Shown here in pieces: positions 1 through 7,732 of a stretch of 17,338 bases of DNA (positions within the stretch are counted from its first letter, which is position 1; each line of letters begins with the position of its first letter). Both the position numbers and the translations under genes were made by a program. This stretch comes from JAAYEL01 sp964344625 (lineage in GTDB: Bacteria; Bacillota; Clostridia; Tissierellales; Peptoniphilaceae): NCBI GenBank assembly GCA_964344625.1, contig CAYFNZ010000026.1:1-17338 (forward strand), in the 5' to 3' direction. Under the pieces are notes generated by a model. It searched no databases and was not told the origin of the DNA. It was given only the letters and a program-made list of their open reading frames with translations.

Positions 1-49
1 AAAAAAAAGTAGTATTACAGAATGATTTTTAGTCATTCTGCAACACTAC
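1..49 (-). terminator. Intrinsic terminator of hpf
   Basis: Read on the minus strand, an inverted repeat (outer arms 45-49 with 9-13, inner 8-bp arms 33-40 with 18-25, joined by a small internal loop) is followed directly by a run of eight T (complement of 1-8). It lies about 40 bases past the hpf stop. There is no T-run on the plus side, so it acts on leftward transcripts only. Confidence 0.85.
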
Positions 50-90
50 CCTTAACATTTATCGCTATTAATAAGTCTTTTTAGACCTTT

Positions 91-624
91 TTATCTCTTT
101 GGTTCGATTAGGCCAAAGCCTCCATCGTTTCTTCTATATACAACTGATACTAGGTCAGTTTCTGCATCTTCATAAACAAAGAAGTCATGTCCAAGAAGTT
201 CCATTTGCAAAACTGCATCTTCTATGAACATAGGTTTTAATCCAATGGTCTTTACTTTAACAATATTTGGCTTTTCGTCTTCTGGAACTGTATCTTCATC
301 TTCTATTACTTGGTCATATCTGATTGAATCGTTCTTTCTAGCTCTTAATTTAGTCTTGTACTTTCTCAATTGACCATCAAGTGATTCTACCGCCATATCT
401 ACAGATGTAAGCATATCATCAGAAGTTTCTTCAGCTCTGATGATAGTTCCTGAGCTCAACCAAATTGTTACCTCCACTGTTTTGAAGTTACCGTTAATGG
501 AAAATGTAGCCTTGGCTTCAACATCTTTTTCGAAGTATTTGTCAAGTCTTTGAAGCTTCTTGTCTACAAGCTCCTTAAAATTTTCTCTTACTGTAATGTT
601 TTTTCCTACGTAATTAATTTTCAT
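91..624 (-). CDS. hpf: Ribosome hibernation promoting factor, long form
   Basis: Long-form HPF (177 aa) binds the 30S subunit near the decoding centre and dimerises ribosomes into inactive 100S particles in stationary phase or stress. Residues 1-95 form the YfiA/RaiA-like domain (MKINYVGKNI start, basic LRKYKTKLRARK near 86-96). An acidic linker follows at about 103-119. Residues 120-177 form the dimerisation domain (VKVKTIGLKPM, GHDFFVY, VVYRRNDGGFGLIEP). An upstream in-frame ATG at 639 is rejected because AGGAGG (complement of 631-636) sits 6 bases before the ATG at 624. The gene has its own candidate promoter and a terminator, so it can be monocistronic. The family is certain; regulation is inferred. 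Confidence 0.96.
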   Translation of the reverse strand: MKINYVGKNITVRENFKELVDKKLQRLDKYFEKDVEAKATFSINGNFKTVEVTIWLSSGTIIRAEETSDDMLTSVDMAVESLDGQLRKYKTKLRARKNDSIRYDQVIEDEDTVPEDEKPNIVKVKTIGLKPMFIEDAVLQMELLGHDFFVYEDAETDLVSVVYRRNDGGFGLIEPKR

Positions 625-654
625 GGTTAACCTCCTCATTTGGTTGTTATCTTT

Positions 655-684
655 ATATTACCCAGTAAATAAATTATTTAACAA
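655..684 (-). promoter_or_regulatory. Candidate hpf promoter
   Basis: On the minus strand TTGTTA (complement of 679-684) and TAATAT (655-660) are 18 bases apart, placing the start of transcription near 648, just upstream of the hpf ribosome binding site. The same stretch also reads as GTTAAA, 13 bases, GGGTAA (682 down to 658), which resembles the general-stress SigB consensus. Which reading is used cannot be decided from sequence. Confidence 0.5.
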
Positions 685-747
685 GGGAAGTCATAAATTC
701 TTTGCATAGATTTTACTTTATATTTATAAAGGCCTTTAAAAGTGGAA

Positions 748-825
748 AAGTTATCCACAGTACTGTGGATAACTTGTGGATAAGAGTTATTTACCTATTT
801 TTATTATTGATTATTCTGTGGACAA
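748..825. promoter_or_regulatory. DnaA-box cluster with 28-bp perfect palindrome
   Basis: Three exact DnaA boxes of consensus TTATCCACA lie at 751-759 (plus), 764-772 (minus) and 775-783 (minus). A one-mismatch box, TTGTCCACA, lies at 817-825 (minus). The first two are opposed and form a perfect palindrome over 748-775. AT-rich DNA follows (785-815) and also lies on the other side (665-740). DnaA binding is very likely. Whether this is part of a replication origin, a DnaA-titrating site or a DnaA-regulated promoter is open: dnaA and dnaN are not in the window. Confidence 0.8.
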
Positions 826-877
826 CTCCTAGATAAATTCTTTTGTCGTGCAAATTGCTTGAAAATTTATGAATCTA

Positions 878-1549
878 TCAATTTTTTGTAAAAAATAGCT
901 TGTCTTTTGGATTTTCCAGGTTATCAATCAGGGTAAAAAGTGGCTCAAACTCCTTTTCCTCTATAAAATCACACCTGGTCCCATACTTCCTTAAGTCTAT
1001 CAACCATTTTACGAAATAATTTGAAAAATAGTAGCCTTGCAGGCCATTGAAAGAGGCTGAATTGTAGCCACCTTCAATGATTGAATCATTTATAAGAAGG
1101 AATTTATCATTGAATTTTTCCAAATTATCCTGGTCGTATAAGTTTGCATAAACTAGGGAAGCCATAGAAAAAGTGAGACTTTTTTCATTTGAATCCCCCA
1201 GGGAAAATACCATCATCTTATCCTTTACTTGAAAATCAAAGCCATTTTTTCTAAAGTTGACCAGGTAGTTCTTATCTTCTGGGTCATTGGCCCTATCAAG
1301 CCCTATCTCAAAGACGGGTGACAGGGCCTTTATAAGTCTTTTTTTTATAGTAAAGTCTTTTTCCGAATCAAAGGAAATGCCCAGATAAACCCTGGCAGAT
1401 TGCCCGGTCTTATAGTCATATGAAGAAAAGTTTTCAAACTTTTTCGCCTTCTCAAAGTACTTATTCTTAAAACCTATAAAGTCTCCATCATAAACTTCTA
1501 TCTCTTTAAGCTCGTCTCCAATTAAGAATTCTTGCCTTATATAATACAT
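878..1549 (-). CDS. Hypothetical protein, 223 aa
   Basis: I do not recognise this protein. It is soluble, with no signal peptide or membrane segment, and is rich in aromatic and charged residues with mixed alpha/beta character. It begins MYYIRQEFLIGDELKEIEVY, and the C-terminal third has a Tyr/Phe-rich stretch (GLQGYYFSNYFVKWLI, about residues 169-184). The ATG at 1549 has AGAGG about 9 bases upstream, a somewhat long spacing. It starts 31 bases after the htrA stop on the same strand, so it is probably the second gene of an htrA operon. No terminator is visible after it before the DnaA boxes. An envelope-stress role is only a guess from its neighbour. Confidence 0.8.
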   Translation of the reverse strand: MYYIRQEFLIGDELKEIEVYDGDFIGFKNKYFEKAKKFENFSSYDYKTGQSARVYLGISFDSEKDFTIKKRLIKALSPVFEIGLDRANDPEDKNYLVNFRKNGFDFQVKDKMMVFSLGDSNEKSLTFSMASLVYANLYDQDNLEKFNDKFLLINDSIIEGGYNSASFNGLQGYYFSNYFVKWLIDLRKYGTRCDFIEEKEFEPLFTLIDNLENPKDKLFFTKN

Positions 1550-1580
1550 CTCAGTCTACCTCTAATACTTGTGGATGTGC

Positions 1581-2900
1581 CTAGATATTTGGGGATTGGC
1601 CATCAAAAGTAACCTTTATAGTCTTTTCACTTCCATTTCTAAGGACTTTTACATCAGCAGTTTGCCCCTTGGAAATAGTTAGTAAGACTTGCTTTAACTT
1701 ATTCATTGACTCTATGTGTTCATCGTTTATTGATATGATTAAGTCCTTTGACTTAAGTCCTGCCCTATAGGCATTGCCATTTGGGGAAACGTCTATAATA
1801 ACTACACCTTTTTGGTCATTAAACCTGTCCCCATCACCGGCATATTGTTGGTAGACATCAAGGTTTACCCCTCTTATACCAAGTTGAACTGCCTCAAATG
1901 TCCCATCGTTTATAAATGATTCGATTATTGGTTTTGCTACGTTTATTGGAATTGCAAATCCTATACCATCAGTTGATTGAACTTTTGCTGTGTTGATACC
2001 TATAAGTTGGCCATTTTTATTTAGAAGAGCCCCACCACTGTTACCTGAGTTTATAGCAGCATCTGTTTGGAAAAGGCCATCTAGCACTGATGAGTCTTGC
2101 ATTTGAATTGACCTATTGATGCCTGAAATATAGCCTGATGTAAGGGTTGATTGTAGGTTAAGTCCAACCGGATTACCTATGGCAATTGCCTTATCACCAA
2201 CCTTAACATTTTCAGAATCTCCTAATTCAATTGGGGTTAGTCCCTTCTTATCAACCTTGATAACTGCAAGGTCAAGGGTTTGGTCTACAAACAAGATTCT
2301 AGCATTGGCCTTGCTATTGTCATAAAACAAGACATTGGCCCCTTCTTCCTTGTTGGCTTCTGCTACTACATGGGCATTGGTCAAGATATAGCCATCTTCG
2401 CTAACAATAACGCCTGAGCCGATAGCTTCGCCTTGGACTATTTGGTCGTTCCAAAAGCCTTGAATTCTTCTTTGTAGGTTGACTTGGATACCTACAACTG
2501 ATGGGATGGCCTTCTTGGCAACCGCACTTTCAATATTGTATTCTTCTGATGCTGAGATATTTACAGTTTGCGAAGGCCCTTGGCCTGAAAGGTCTTGGCT
2601 TGGCTTTCTCGGAAGCCTAAAGCCTATCATAGTCCCAATTAAAGAACCTGCAACAACAAGGGCAAGCCCTCTTGCAAAAGCCCCCTTCTTCCTTGACTTT
2701 CTAACCGAATCATCAATATATCTTTTCAACTTTGGATCAATGTCATCTTTCATGCTTTCTCTAGCATTTACAGCTTCTTTGAACCTTTCCAAGCTTTCTC
2801 TTGTATCTTGTGGGTCACTTTGAAAGCTATCATTTTCATCATCGTCATCTAGCCAGTCAAAATGCCTGTCATTCCTATCGTCATCCTTATAATCATTCAT
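1581..2900 (-). CDS. htrA: Membrane-anchored HtrA/DegP-type serine protease
   Basis: A surface quality-control serine protease (439 aa) that degrades misfolded exported proteins. Residues 1-70 are cytoplasmic and very acidic at the start. One membrane anchor spans about 74-95. The trypsin-like domain (about 120-335) carries the triad H177 (TNAHVV), D210 (LDLAVIKV) and S288 (GNSGGALL). A single PDZ domain (about 338-433) ends the protein and includes GLKSKDLIISIN. This is the usual HtrA/YkdA/YvtA layout of Gram-positive bacteria. AAAGGGGG lies about 7 bases before the ATG at 2900. The gene is divergent from the ABC transporter and is followed by the 223-aa gene. CssRS-type induction is common for such genes elsewhere, but no such operator was identified here. 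Confidence 0.95.
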   Translation of the reverse strand: MNDYKDDDRNDRHFDWLDDDDENDSFQSDPQDTRESLERFKEAVNARESMKDDIDPKLKRYIDDSVRKSRKKGAFARGLALVVAGSLIGTMIGFRLPRKPSQDLSGQGPSQTVNISASEEYNIESAVAKKAIPSVVGIQVNLQRRIQGFWNDQIVQGEAIGSGVIVSEDGYILTNAHVVAEANKEEGANVLFYDNSKANARILFVDQTLDLAVIKVDKKGLTPIELGDSENVKVGDKAIAIGNPVGLNLQSTLTSGYISGINRSIQMQDSSVLDGLFQTDAAINSGNSGGALLNKNGQLIGINTAKVQSTDGIGFAIPINVAKPIIESFINDGTFEAVQLGIRGVNLDVYQQYAGDGDRFNDQKGVVIIDVSPNGNAYRAGLKSKDLIISINDEHIESMNKLKQVLLTISKGQTADVKVLRNGSEKTIKVTFDGQSPNI

Positions 2901-2924
2901 CGTAAGTCCCCCTTTAATTCGCTT

Positions 2925-2952
2925 TTGTTCTAATATATAATAAATATATAAT
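2925..2952 (+). promoter_or_regulatory. Candidate promoter for ABC transporter pair
   Basis: TTGTTC (2925-2930) and a consensus TATAAT (2947-2952) are 16 bases apart, directed at the ATPase gene and leaving a leader of about 80 nt. The divergent htrA promoter must lie in the same 140-bp gap, but I could not pick a convincing one. The stretch is very AT-rich, so chance matches are likely. Confidence 0.45.
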
Positions 2953-3039
2953 GATTCTTATATCTTTATGCTATAAGTTTACCCATTATTTATTAAGAAA
3001 TTATGAAGAACTTTTGTAGGAATTATGGAAGGTGTTTTT

Positions 3040-3741
3040 ATGTCATATATTAGTTTTAAAGATGTTCACAAGATATATAAAATGGGCGATACAGAGATTC
3101 ACGCCAACAATGGTATATCATTTCAGATAGAAAAAGGAGAGTTCGTAGTTATTGTCGGCCCATCTGGTGCTGGAAAGTCCACTACCCTTAACATTTTAGG
3201 CGGACTTGACAAGTGCGATTCCGGGGAAATCCACGTAGACAAAAACCTTGTCTCCTCATATAACGACAAGGAGCTTACGGAATATAGGAGGTATGACATA
3301 GGCTTTGTCTTCCAATTCTATAACCTGATTCCCAACCTTACCGCCTTGGAAAATGTTGAGTTGGCTACACAAATCGTTGAAAATTCATTCGACCCTGAAC
3401 AAACCCTTGTAAATGTTGGTCTGGGCCATAGGATTCACAACTTTCCGTCCCAACTATCAGGCGGTGAGCAACAAAGGGTAGCCATAGCAAGGGCCTTGGC
3501 TAAAAATCCAAAACTCCTACTTTGTGACGAACCGACAGGTGCACTTGACTACCACACTGGCAAGCAAATCCTAAAGCTCCTTCACGACACCTGTAAGACT
3601 ACCGGAACTACCGTAGTCGTCATCACCCACAACGCCGCCGTAGCTCCCATGGCTGACAAGGTCATAGAAATCAGGGATGCCAAGGTTACAGAAATCATTA
3701 AAAATGACCACCCTATCGACATCTCAGAAATCGAATGGTAA
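3040..3741 (+). CDS. ABC transporter ATPase, LolD/MacB-like
   Basis: ATP-binding subunit (233 aa) of a type VII (MacB/LolCDE/FtsEX-like) ABC system, which uses ATP for mechanical work rather than classical transport. Visible motifs are Walker A GPSGAGKST (40-48), signature LSGGEQQ (139-145), Walker B LLLCDEP (159-165) with a following D-loop GALD, and H-loop His197 (VITHN). Two starts are possible. I prefer the ATG at 3040, preceded by AAGGTG five bases upstream and giving the family-typical MSYISFKDVHKIY start. The ATG at 3025 would add five residues. The partner permease starts 46 bases after the stop. The substrate cannot be read from this subunit. Confidence 0.95.
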   Translation: MSYISFKDVHKIYKMGDTEIHANNGISFQIEKGEFVVIVGPSGAGKSTTLNILGGLDKCDSGEIHVDKNLVSSYNDKELTEYRRYDIGFVFQFYNLIPNLTALENVELATQIVENSFDPEQTLVNVGLGHRIHNFPSQLSGGEQQRVAIARALAKNPKLLLCDEPTGALDYHTGKQILKLLHDTCKTTGTTVVVITHNAAVAPMADKVIEIRDAKVTEIIKNDHPIDISEIEW

Positions 3742-3787
3742 GACCTATAAATATACAGATAAGCTTAAATTAATAGAAGTGAAAGAT

Positions 3788-6700
3788 ATGAAAAAAAAGA
3801 TTAGTCCTTTAATGAAGGACACCCTAAGAACAATTAAAAAGACCATTACTAGGTTTCTTGCCATCATTGCTATGACAGGCCTTAGTGCCATGGTCTTTGT
3901 CGGCCTCCAAGCAGTAATTCCAAACCTGAGGGAAACTATTGTAAAAAGGGTTCAGGACAATCAAATCCACGACCTAAGAGTCCACTCATACGCAGGCCTT
4001 AGAAGCGAGGATAGAAAAATCCTTGAGGCCCTTGAAGGAGACAACCACATAGAATATATGTCATCTGAAGTCTTTGACGTCAAAGGCAAGGAATTTTCCA
4101 TAAACCTATTTACGGCTACAAAGGATATAGACACCCCTTTAATTACCGAAGGAAGATTTCCTAGAAATACCAGCGAAATCCTCTTGGACGATAAATACAG
4201 GCTTGACTTTGGCAGTCAAATCGGCCAAGAAATTACCTTTATAAATAAAAAAGACCAGGAAGATAAGGATATTTTATCCAAAGAAACCTTTACCATAGTT
4301 GGATATGGAAAGTCTGTAGACTACATAAGTAATTCTAGGATTTCCACAGCATCCAGCGGCGACTATTTTGGCGTGGTAAAAAAAGAAGTCCTTTACGAAA
4401 AATATCCTGACTATGCCCTTGTAAGGCTTGAAAGAAACAAGGACATGGACATTTCCACTAAGAAGTTCAAGCATTTTGAAGCCAAAAACCTAGCTGACAT
4501 TAAAAAGTCCTTTGAAAATAGGCCTGATGAAGTCAAAAAAGAAATCCTTAAAGATGCCTATGACAAGATTGACGAGGCCAAGGACAAAATCGAAGATGGA
4601 AAAAATCAAATAAAAGATGGTCAAAAAAAGCTTGATGATTCAAAAATTGACCTAGACAAGGCTAAAAAAGACCTAGATGATGGTAAAAATGAATTAATAG
4701 ACTCAAAAAAGACCCTTGATGATTCAAAGAAAAAACTCGATGATGCAAAGGTCGAACTTGAAGATAACAAGAAAGTCCTAGAAGATTCAAAGGCCCAACT
4801 TGACGATGGATTTGAAAAATTAAATCAAAGTAAAGAAGAATTAGAACAAGCAAAAATCGAGCTTGATGATGCCAAAAAACAGCTTGATGCCGGATATAAA
4901 GAGCTTTCTGACAATGAAAAACTCTTCCAAGAAAAGATAAAAGAAGGCCAAGAAAAACTCGACCAAGGTCAAGCTCAATATGATGAAGGAAAAGAGAAAC
5001 TTGACCAGGCTAAAGCCCAATACCAAGAAGGTCTAGACAAGTTCAACGAGGAAACAGCCCAAGCAAAGAAAATCCTTGACGAAAATAAGGCCAAACTCGA
5101 CCAAGCAAAGATTGAAATTGACCAAGGCCTTGCCCAATACCAAGAGGGTCTAGCTAAAATTGAAGCTGGAATAGCTCAAATCCAAGCTGGCATAGACCAA
5201 ATTGATACAGGAATAGGTCAAATAAAGGCAAATATCCCAAAAGGCATGACCAGGGAAATCGCTGAAGCCCTAGGCCTAAAAGAGGTAATAGCCTTATTTG
5301 ATAAGATAGACGAATTAGAAGCACAAAAGAAGGCTCTTGAAGAACAGCTAGCAGGTCTTGAAGAAAAAAAGGCGGAACTTGCCCTACAAAAACAAGCCCT
5401 TGACCAGGCTCAAAAAGACTATGAACAAGGCCTTATTGCCTACCAAAATGGCCTAAAGGAATTTGAAGAAAAAACAAGGCCCGCAAGAGAAAAGCTAGAG
5501 GCTGCCAAAAAAGAAATCGACCAAGGTCAAAAAGACCTAGACGCAAGTAAGGAAAAACTTGACCAAGGCAAAAAGCAATTAGAAGAAGAAAAAAAATCAG
5601 GTCAAGACCAGCTAGCAAAGGCAAGGGCAGACTTAGAAAAAGGTCAAGCTGACTATGAGCAAGGCCTAGCCAAGTACCAAGACGGTCTAAAGAAATATCA
5701 AGATGGTAAAGCTGAACTTGATGAAAATTATGCCAAATACGAAGATGGACTAGCCAAATTCAAGCAAGGTCAAAAAGACTACGAAGATGGTCTTAAAAAA
5801 TACCAAGACGGCCTAAAAAAATATGAACAGGGTCAAAAAGACTACCAAGATGGTCTTAAAAAATACCAAGACGGTCTTAAAGAATATGAAGACGGTAAAA
5901 AGACCTTCGAAGAAGAAAAAATAAAGGCTGAAGAAGACATTAGAAAAGCTGAAGAAGATATTAGACAACATGAAAAAGACTTGGAAGACATAGTCATTCC
6001 AAACTATAAGATAGAAGGCATATATAACAACCGTTCATTCAACGGTTTCATAAGCCAAATCTCAAGCTTAAATTACATGTCCTTGATATTTACAGCCATG
6101 TTTTACCTGGTGGCCATCCTAGTAACACTCACAACTGTCCTAAGGATGGTAGAAACAGAAAGAACCCAAATTGGTACCCTAAAAGCCCTAGGCTATAACC
6201 AATTCAAAATCCTAGGTAAGTTCTTGATTTACGGACTTTTGGCAGCGGTGACAGGAAGTATCCTGGGCTCCATAATAGGTCAATTCGTCTTGATGCCACC
6301 TATTGCCAATGCCTATATTTCTTCGACAAACCTAGACCTGATAACCAATAAGATAAACTATGTAAATCCAGTAATCATCCTATTAGCTTCAGTCTTAATA
6401 GTTGGATTTACCATTTACTTTACAATTCATACAAGTCTAAGAGAAGAACCTGCAAACCTTATGAGGCCAAAGCCTCCTGCAGAAGCAAAAAGAATTCTCC
6501 TAGAAAAAATACCTTTCATATGGAATAGACTTTCCTTCTTGAACAAGGTGTCTATAAGAAATGTTGTCAGGTCCAAACTAAGAGTTATCATGATAATTCT
6601 CGGCGTTGCCGGATCCTTCGGCCTAATAGCCATGGCCTTTGGTATTCAAAACTCCGTAGGTAATGTAGGTCAAAGGCAATTTGGGGATGTCTACAAGTAC

Positions 6701-7663
6701 CATGCCCAACTTATCTATGACGATAAAAAAGATGACTTCGAAGAAATGAACAAGAGCCTTGAAGAGCAAAGCTCAGCCAAGATTTCTATCATTTCAGAAC
6801 AAGCAAGTGTCCTTACGCCAGATGGCTTTGAACAAGAGATAAGCATTCAGGCAACAGACGATCCAAAAGGCTTCCTAGACTTTGTAAACCTAAGAAAAAG
6901 AGGCACAAAAGAAAACTACGACCTAGAAGATGGCAAAGTAATCATTACAGAAAAGCTTTCAATGATATTGAACCTATCAAAGGGTGACATTTTCAATTTC
7001 ATTGACAAGGACGGCCTTGAACACAAACTAGAAGTTCAAGCTATTACAGAGCAATACTTTGACCACCTAGCCTATATGACTAAAAAAACCTACCAAGAAA
7101 CAGTAAACGCCAAGGCTGAAAATAACTCCTACTTGATAAGGCTAAAGGACTACACTGAAGACAAGGCCAAAGCCTTAAAAATCAGTAACTCCAAATACGA
7201 ATCAAGTCTAGCCTTTATCCCAATCTCAGACTTGGAAAATACCTTAGAGATCCTAAGCGATTCTCTAAACCTTGTAATCCTGATGATTATAGCTGTATCG
7301 GCCCTACTTACTTTCGTGGTCCTTTACAACCTAACCAACATCAATATTTCAGAAAGGTACAGGGAAATAGCGACTATCAAGGTCCTAGGCTTTAGGCCAG
7401 GAGAAGTTTCATCCTACATCTTCAAGGAAAACTACATCCTAACCCTTATAGGCATCCTATTCGGAATGGTCCTAGCCAAAACTATGCACAGCATAATAGT
7501 ATTTTCACTATCATCTGAGTCCTTCCTATTCGACCCAGTAATGAACATCATGAGCTTCGTATGGGCCACCATAGCCATAGTCGCCTTCATGATTTTAGTA
7601 ATCATACTAGCGAAAAGGGAAATGCACAGAATAAACATGGTAGAAGCCCTAAAAGACTTTTAA
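3788..7663 (+). CDS. Giant FtsX-type ABC permease with coiled-coil hairpin
   Basis: Membrane subunit (1291 aa from the ATG at 3788) for the ATPase just upstream. It has TM1 at about 23-45, a small extracellular domain (about 46-245), a continuous heptad-repeat coiled coil (about 247-735) and TM2-4 (about 764-786, 812-839, 859-882), which form the first FtsX domain. TM5 (about 931-953) starts the second half, followed by a second external domain (about 954-1157) and TM6-8 (about 1158-1181, 1213-1238, 1253-1275). The LKALGYN and IKVLGFRP motifs, each after a TM, are the usual FtsX coupling helices. The coiled coil has a break near 482-508 (NIPKGMTREIAEALGL) that divides it into two arms of about 235 residues. 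Heptads read xxLDDSK in the first arm and KYQDGLK in the second, like the xxxLxxG heptad repeats of YhgE/Pip-type surface proteins. The upstream in-frame start at 3677 lies inside the ATPase gene and is rejected. Function beyond envelope mechanotransmission or export is unknown. Confidence 0.93.
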   Translation: MKKKISPLMKDTLRTIKKTITRFLAIIAMTGLSAMVFVGLQAVIPNLRETIVKRVQDNQIHDLRVHSYAGLRSEDRKILEALEGDNHIEYMSSEVFDVKGKEFSINLFTATKDIDTPLITEGRFPRNTSEILLDDKYRLDFGSQIGQEITFINKKDQEDKDILSKETFTIVGYGKSVDYISNSRISTASSGDYFGVVKKEVLYEKYPDYALVRLERNKDMDISTKKFKHFEAKNLADIKKSFENRPDEVKKEILKDAYDKIDEAKDKIEDGKNQIKDGQKKLDDSKIDLDKAKKDLDDGKNELIDSKKTLDDSKKKLDDAKVELEDNKKVLEDSKAQLDDGFEKLNQSKEELEQAKIELDDAKKQLDAGYKELSDNEKLFQEKIKEGQEKLDQGQAQYDEGKEKLDQAKAQYQEGLDKFNEETAQAKKILDENKAKLDQAKIEIDQGLAQYQEGLAKIEAGIAQIQAGIDQIDTGIGQIKANIPKGMTREIAEALGLKEVIALFDKIDELEAQKKALEEQLAGLEEKKAELALQKQALDQAQKDYEQGLIAYQNGLKEFEEKTRPAREKLEAAKKEIDQGQKDLDASKEKLDQGKKQLEEEKKSGQDQLAKARADLEKGQADYEQGLAKYQDGLKKYQDGKAELDENYAKYEDGLAKFKQGQKDYEDGLKKYQDGLKKYEQGQKDYQDGLKKYQDGLKEYEDGKKTFEEEKIKAEEDIRKAEEDIRQHEKDLEDIVIPNYKIEGIYNNRSFNGFISQISSLNYMSLIFTAMFYLVAILVTLTTVLRMVETERTQIGTLKALGYNQFKILGKFLIYGLLAAVTGSILGSIIGQFVLMPPIANAYISSTNLDLITNKINYVNPVIILLASVLIVGFTIYFTIHTSLREEPANLMRPKPPAEAKRILLEKIPFIWNRLSFLNKVSIRNVVRSKLRVIMIILGVAGSFGLIAMAFGIQNSVGNVGQRQFGDVYKYHAQLIYDDKKDDFEEMNKSLEEQSSAKISIISEQASVLTPDGFEQEISIQATDDPKGFLDFVNLRKRGTKENYDLEDGKVIITEKLSMILNLSKGDIFNFIDKDGLEHKLEVQAITEQYFDHLAYMTKKTYQETVNAKAENNSYLIRLKDYTEDKAKALKISNSKYESSLAFIPISDLENTLEILSDSLNLVILMIIAVSALLTFVVLYNLTNINISERYREIATIKVLGFRPGEVSSYIFKENYILTLIGILFGMVLAKTMHSIIVFSLSSESFLFDPVMNIMSFVWATIAIVAFMILVIILAKREMHRINMVEALKDF
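5768..5893 (+). repeat. Two tandem 63-bp repeats inside the permease gene
   Basis: Units 5768-5830 and 5831-5893 differ at about six of 63 positions; their first 44 bases differ at only one. Each encodes 21 residues, i.e. three heptads of the coiled coil (KDYxDGLKKYQDGLK type). The unit length keeps frame and heptad register, so copy-number change by slippage would lengthen or shorten the coil without breaking it. Confidence 0.85.
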
Positions 7664-7732
7664 AAAAAATAGAAATCTTGTGCAGCAGGAATTCGCCTTA
7701 GCGACCCGCAGCAAACAAGATTTCTATTTTTT
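7664..7732. terminator. Bidirectional terminator between convergent genes
   Basis: A perfect 18-bp inverted repeat (7664-7681 with 7715-7732) begins with six A and ends with six T, so it offers a U-tract in both directions. The 33-nt loop contains a nested TCGC-CTTA-GCGA hairpin (7693-7704). It lies directly after the permease stop and touches the stop codon of the leftward CNNM-type gene. Confidence 0.9.

Noticed and set aside
748..825. Calling this region the chromosomal origin oriC
   Set aside because: dnaA/dnaN are absent from the window and no convincing unwinding-element pattern or DnaA-trio is visible; the boxes alone do not prove an origin.
2479..2823. Open frame on the plus strand opposite htrA
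   Set aside because: Antisense shadow of a well-supported protease domain; no start signals.
3677..3787. Longer N-terminus of the permease starting at 3677
   Set aside because: It would overlap the end of the ATPase gene, has no ribosome binding site, and precedes the natural MKKK start and first membrane segment.
5640..5900. CRISPR-like or mobile tandem repeat array
   Set aside because: The repeats are in frame within one coding region, encode coiled-coil heptads and have no spacers.
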